Of a stretch of 32,273 nucleotides of DNA, positions 32,270 to 32,273 are shown piece by piece (within the stretch, counting starts at the first letter, position 1; each line of letters starts with the position of its first letter). The translations under genes and the position numbers were made by a program. The DNA is taken from contig SFGS01000035.1 in NCBI GenBank assembly GCA_004557565.1, forward strand, positions 1 to 32,273. Reading direction: 5' to 3'. The notes below the pieces were generated by a model that was given only the letters and a program-made list of their open reading frames with translations, ran no database searches and was not told the DNA's origin. Origin of the DNA: Bacteroidales bacterium. Its GTDB lineage: Bacteria > Bacteroidota > Bacteroidia > Bacteroidales > Muribaculaceae.

Positions 32270-32273
32270 ATAC

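Overview
The window is a 32.3 kb stretch of a Bacteroidales-type genome (phylum Bacteroidota). Three things point there. Putative promoters fit the Bacteroidota form TTTG-N19..21-TAnnTTTG, with A-rich start regions instead of clear Shine-Dalgarno sites. The gene content is typical: TamL lipoprotein with TamB, a GH3/beta-lactamase-like fusion, a DUF4369/TlpA-type redoxin, DUF5715, and CdaA next to FolP. The intergenic repeats also look like those of gut Bacteroidales. A Muribaculaceae- or Prevotellaceae-like gut organism is a reasonable guess, but sequence alone does not settle the family.

Layout. 1-420: half of a fold-back repeat, hairpins and tRNA-Arg(CCG) on the minus strand with its terminator. 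515-1738: ung, convergent with an Lrp/AsnC regulator across a bidirectional terminator. 1739-2557: a long gap with an inverted repeat and an unassigned, possibly transcribed segment. 2558-4962: a tight five-gene redox operon (C_GCAxxG_C_C protein, 2[4Fe-4S] ferredoxin, membrane Fe-S protein, thioredoxin, OxyR). 5040-9174, all minus: dinB, rplS, and a folP-cdaA-DUF3109 operon. 9313-11938: a lysine-rich membrane-anchored protein, a VanZ-like protein and a DNA methyltransferase with an N-terminal XRE helix-turn-helix. 12014-19136, minus: tamB and tamL, the outer-membrane/envelope assembly pair. 19423-21691: a PfkB sugar kinase, an Isf-like iron-sulfur flavoprotein and a DUF5715 lipoprotein. 21704-23765, minus: ECF S-component, Fe-S aldo/keto reductase and DUF1893. 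23936-24325: a short DUF1810 protein. 24463-31866: gpmI, a secreted 5'-nucleotidase, the GH3/beta-lactamase-like fusion and a secreted TlpA-like redoxin. 31867-32273: repeats.

The window is mostly core and housekeeping. No prophage, integrase, transposase, CRISPR array or toxin-antitoxin pair was seen. Both ends lie in the same fold-back repeat in inverted orientation, and the left edge begins at the centre of its palindrome, so the contig probably stopped there because of the repeat. The most interesting gene groups are the operon that co-encodes OxyR with its likely reductants, the regulator-methyltransferase fusion without a restriction enzyme, and the coupled ECF S / Fe-S aldo-keto reductase / DUF1893 operon.
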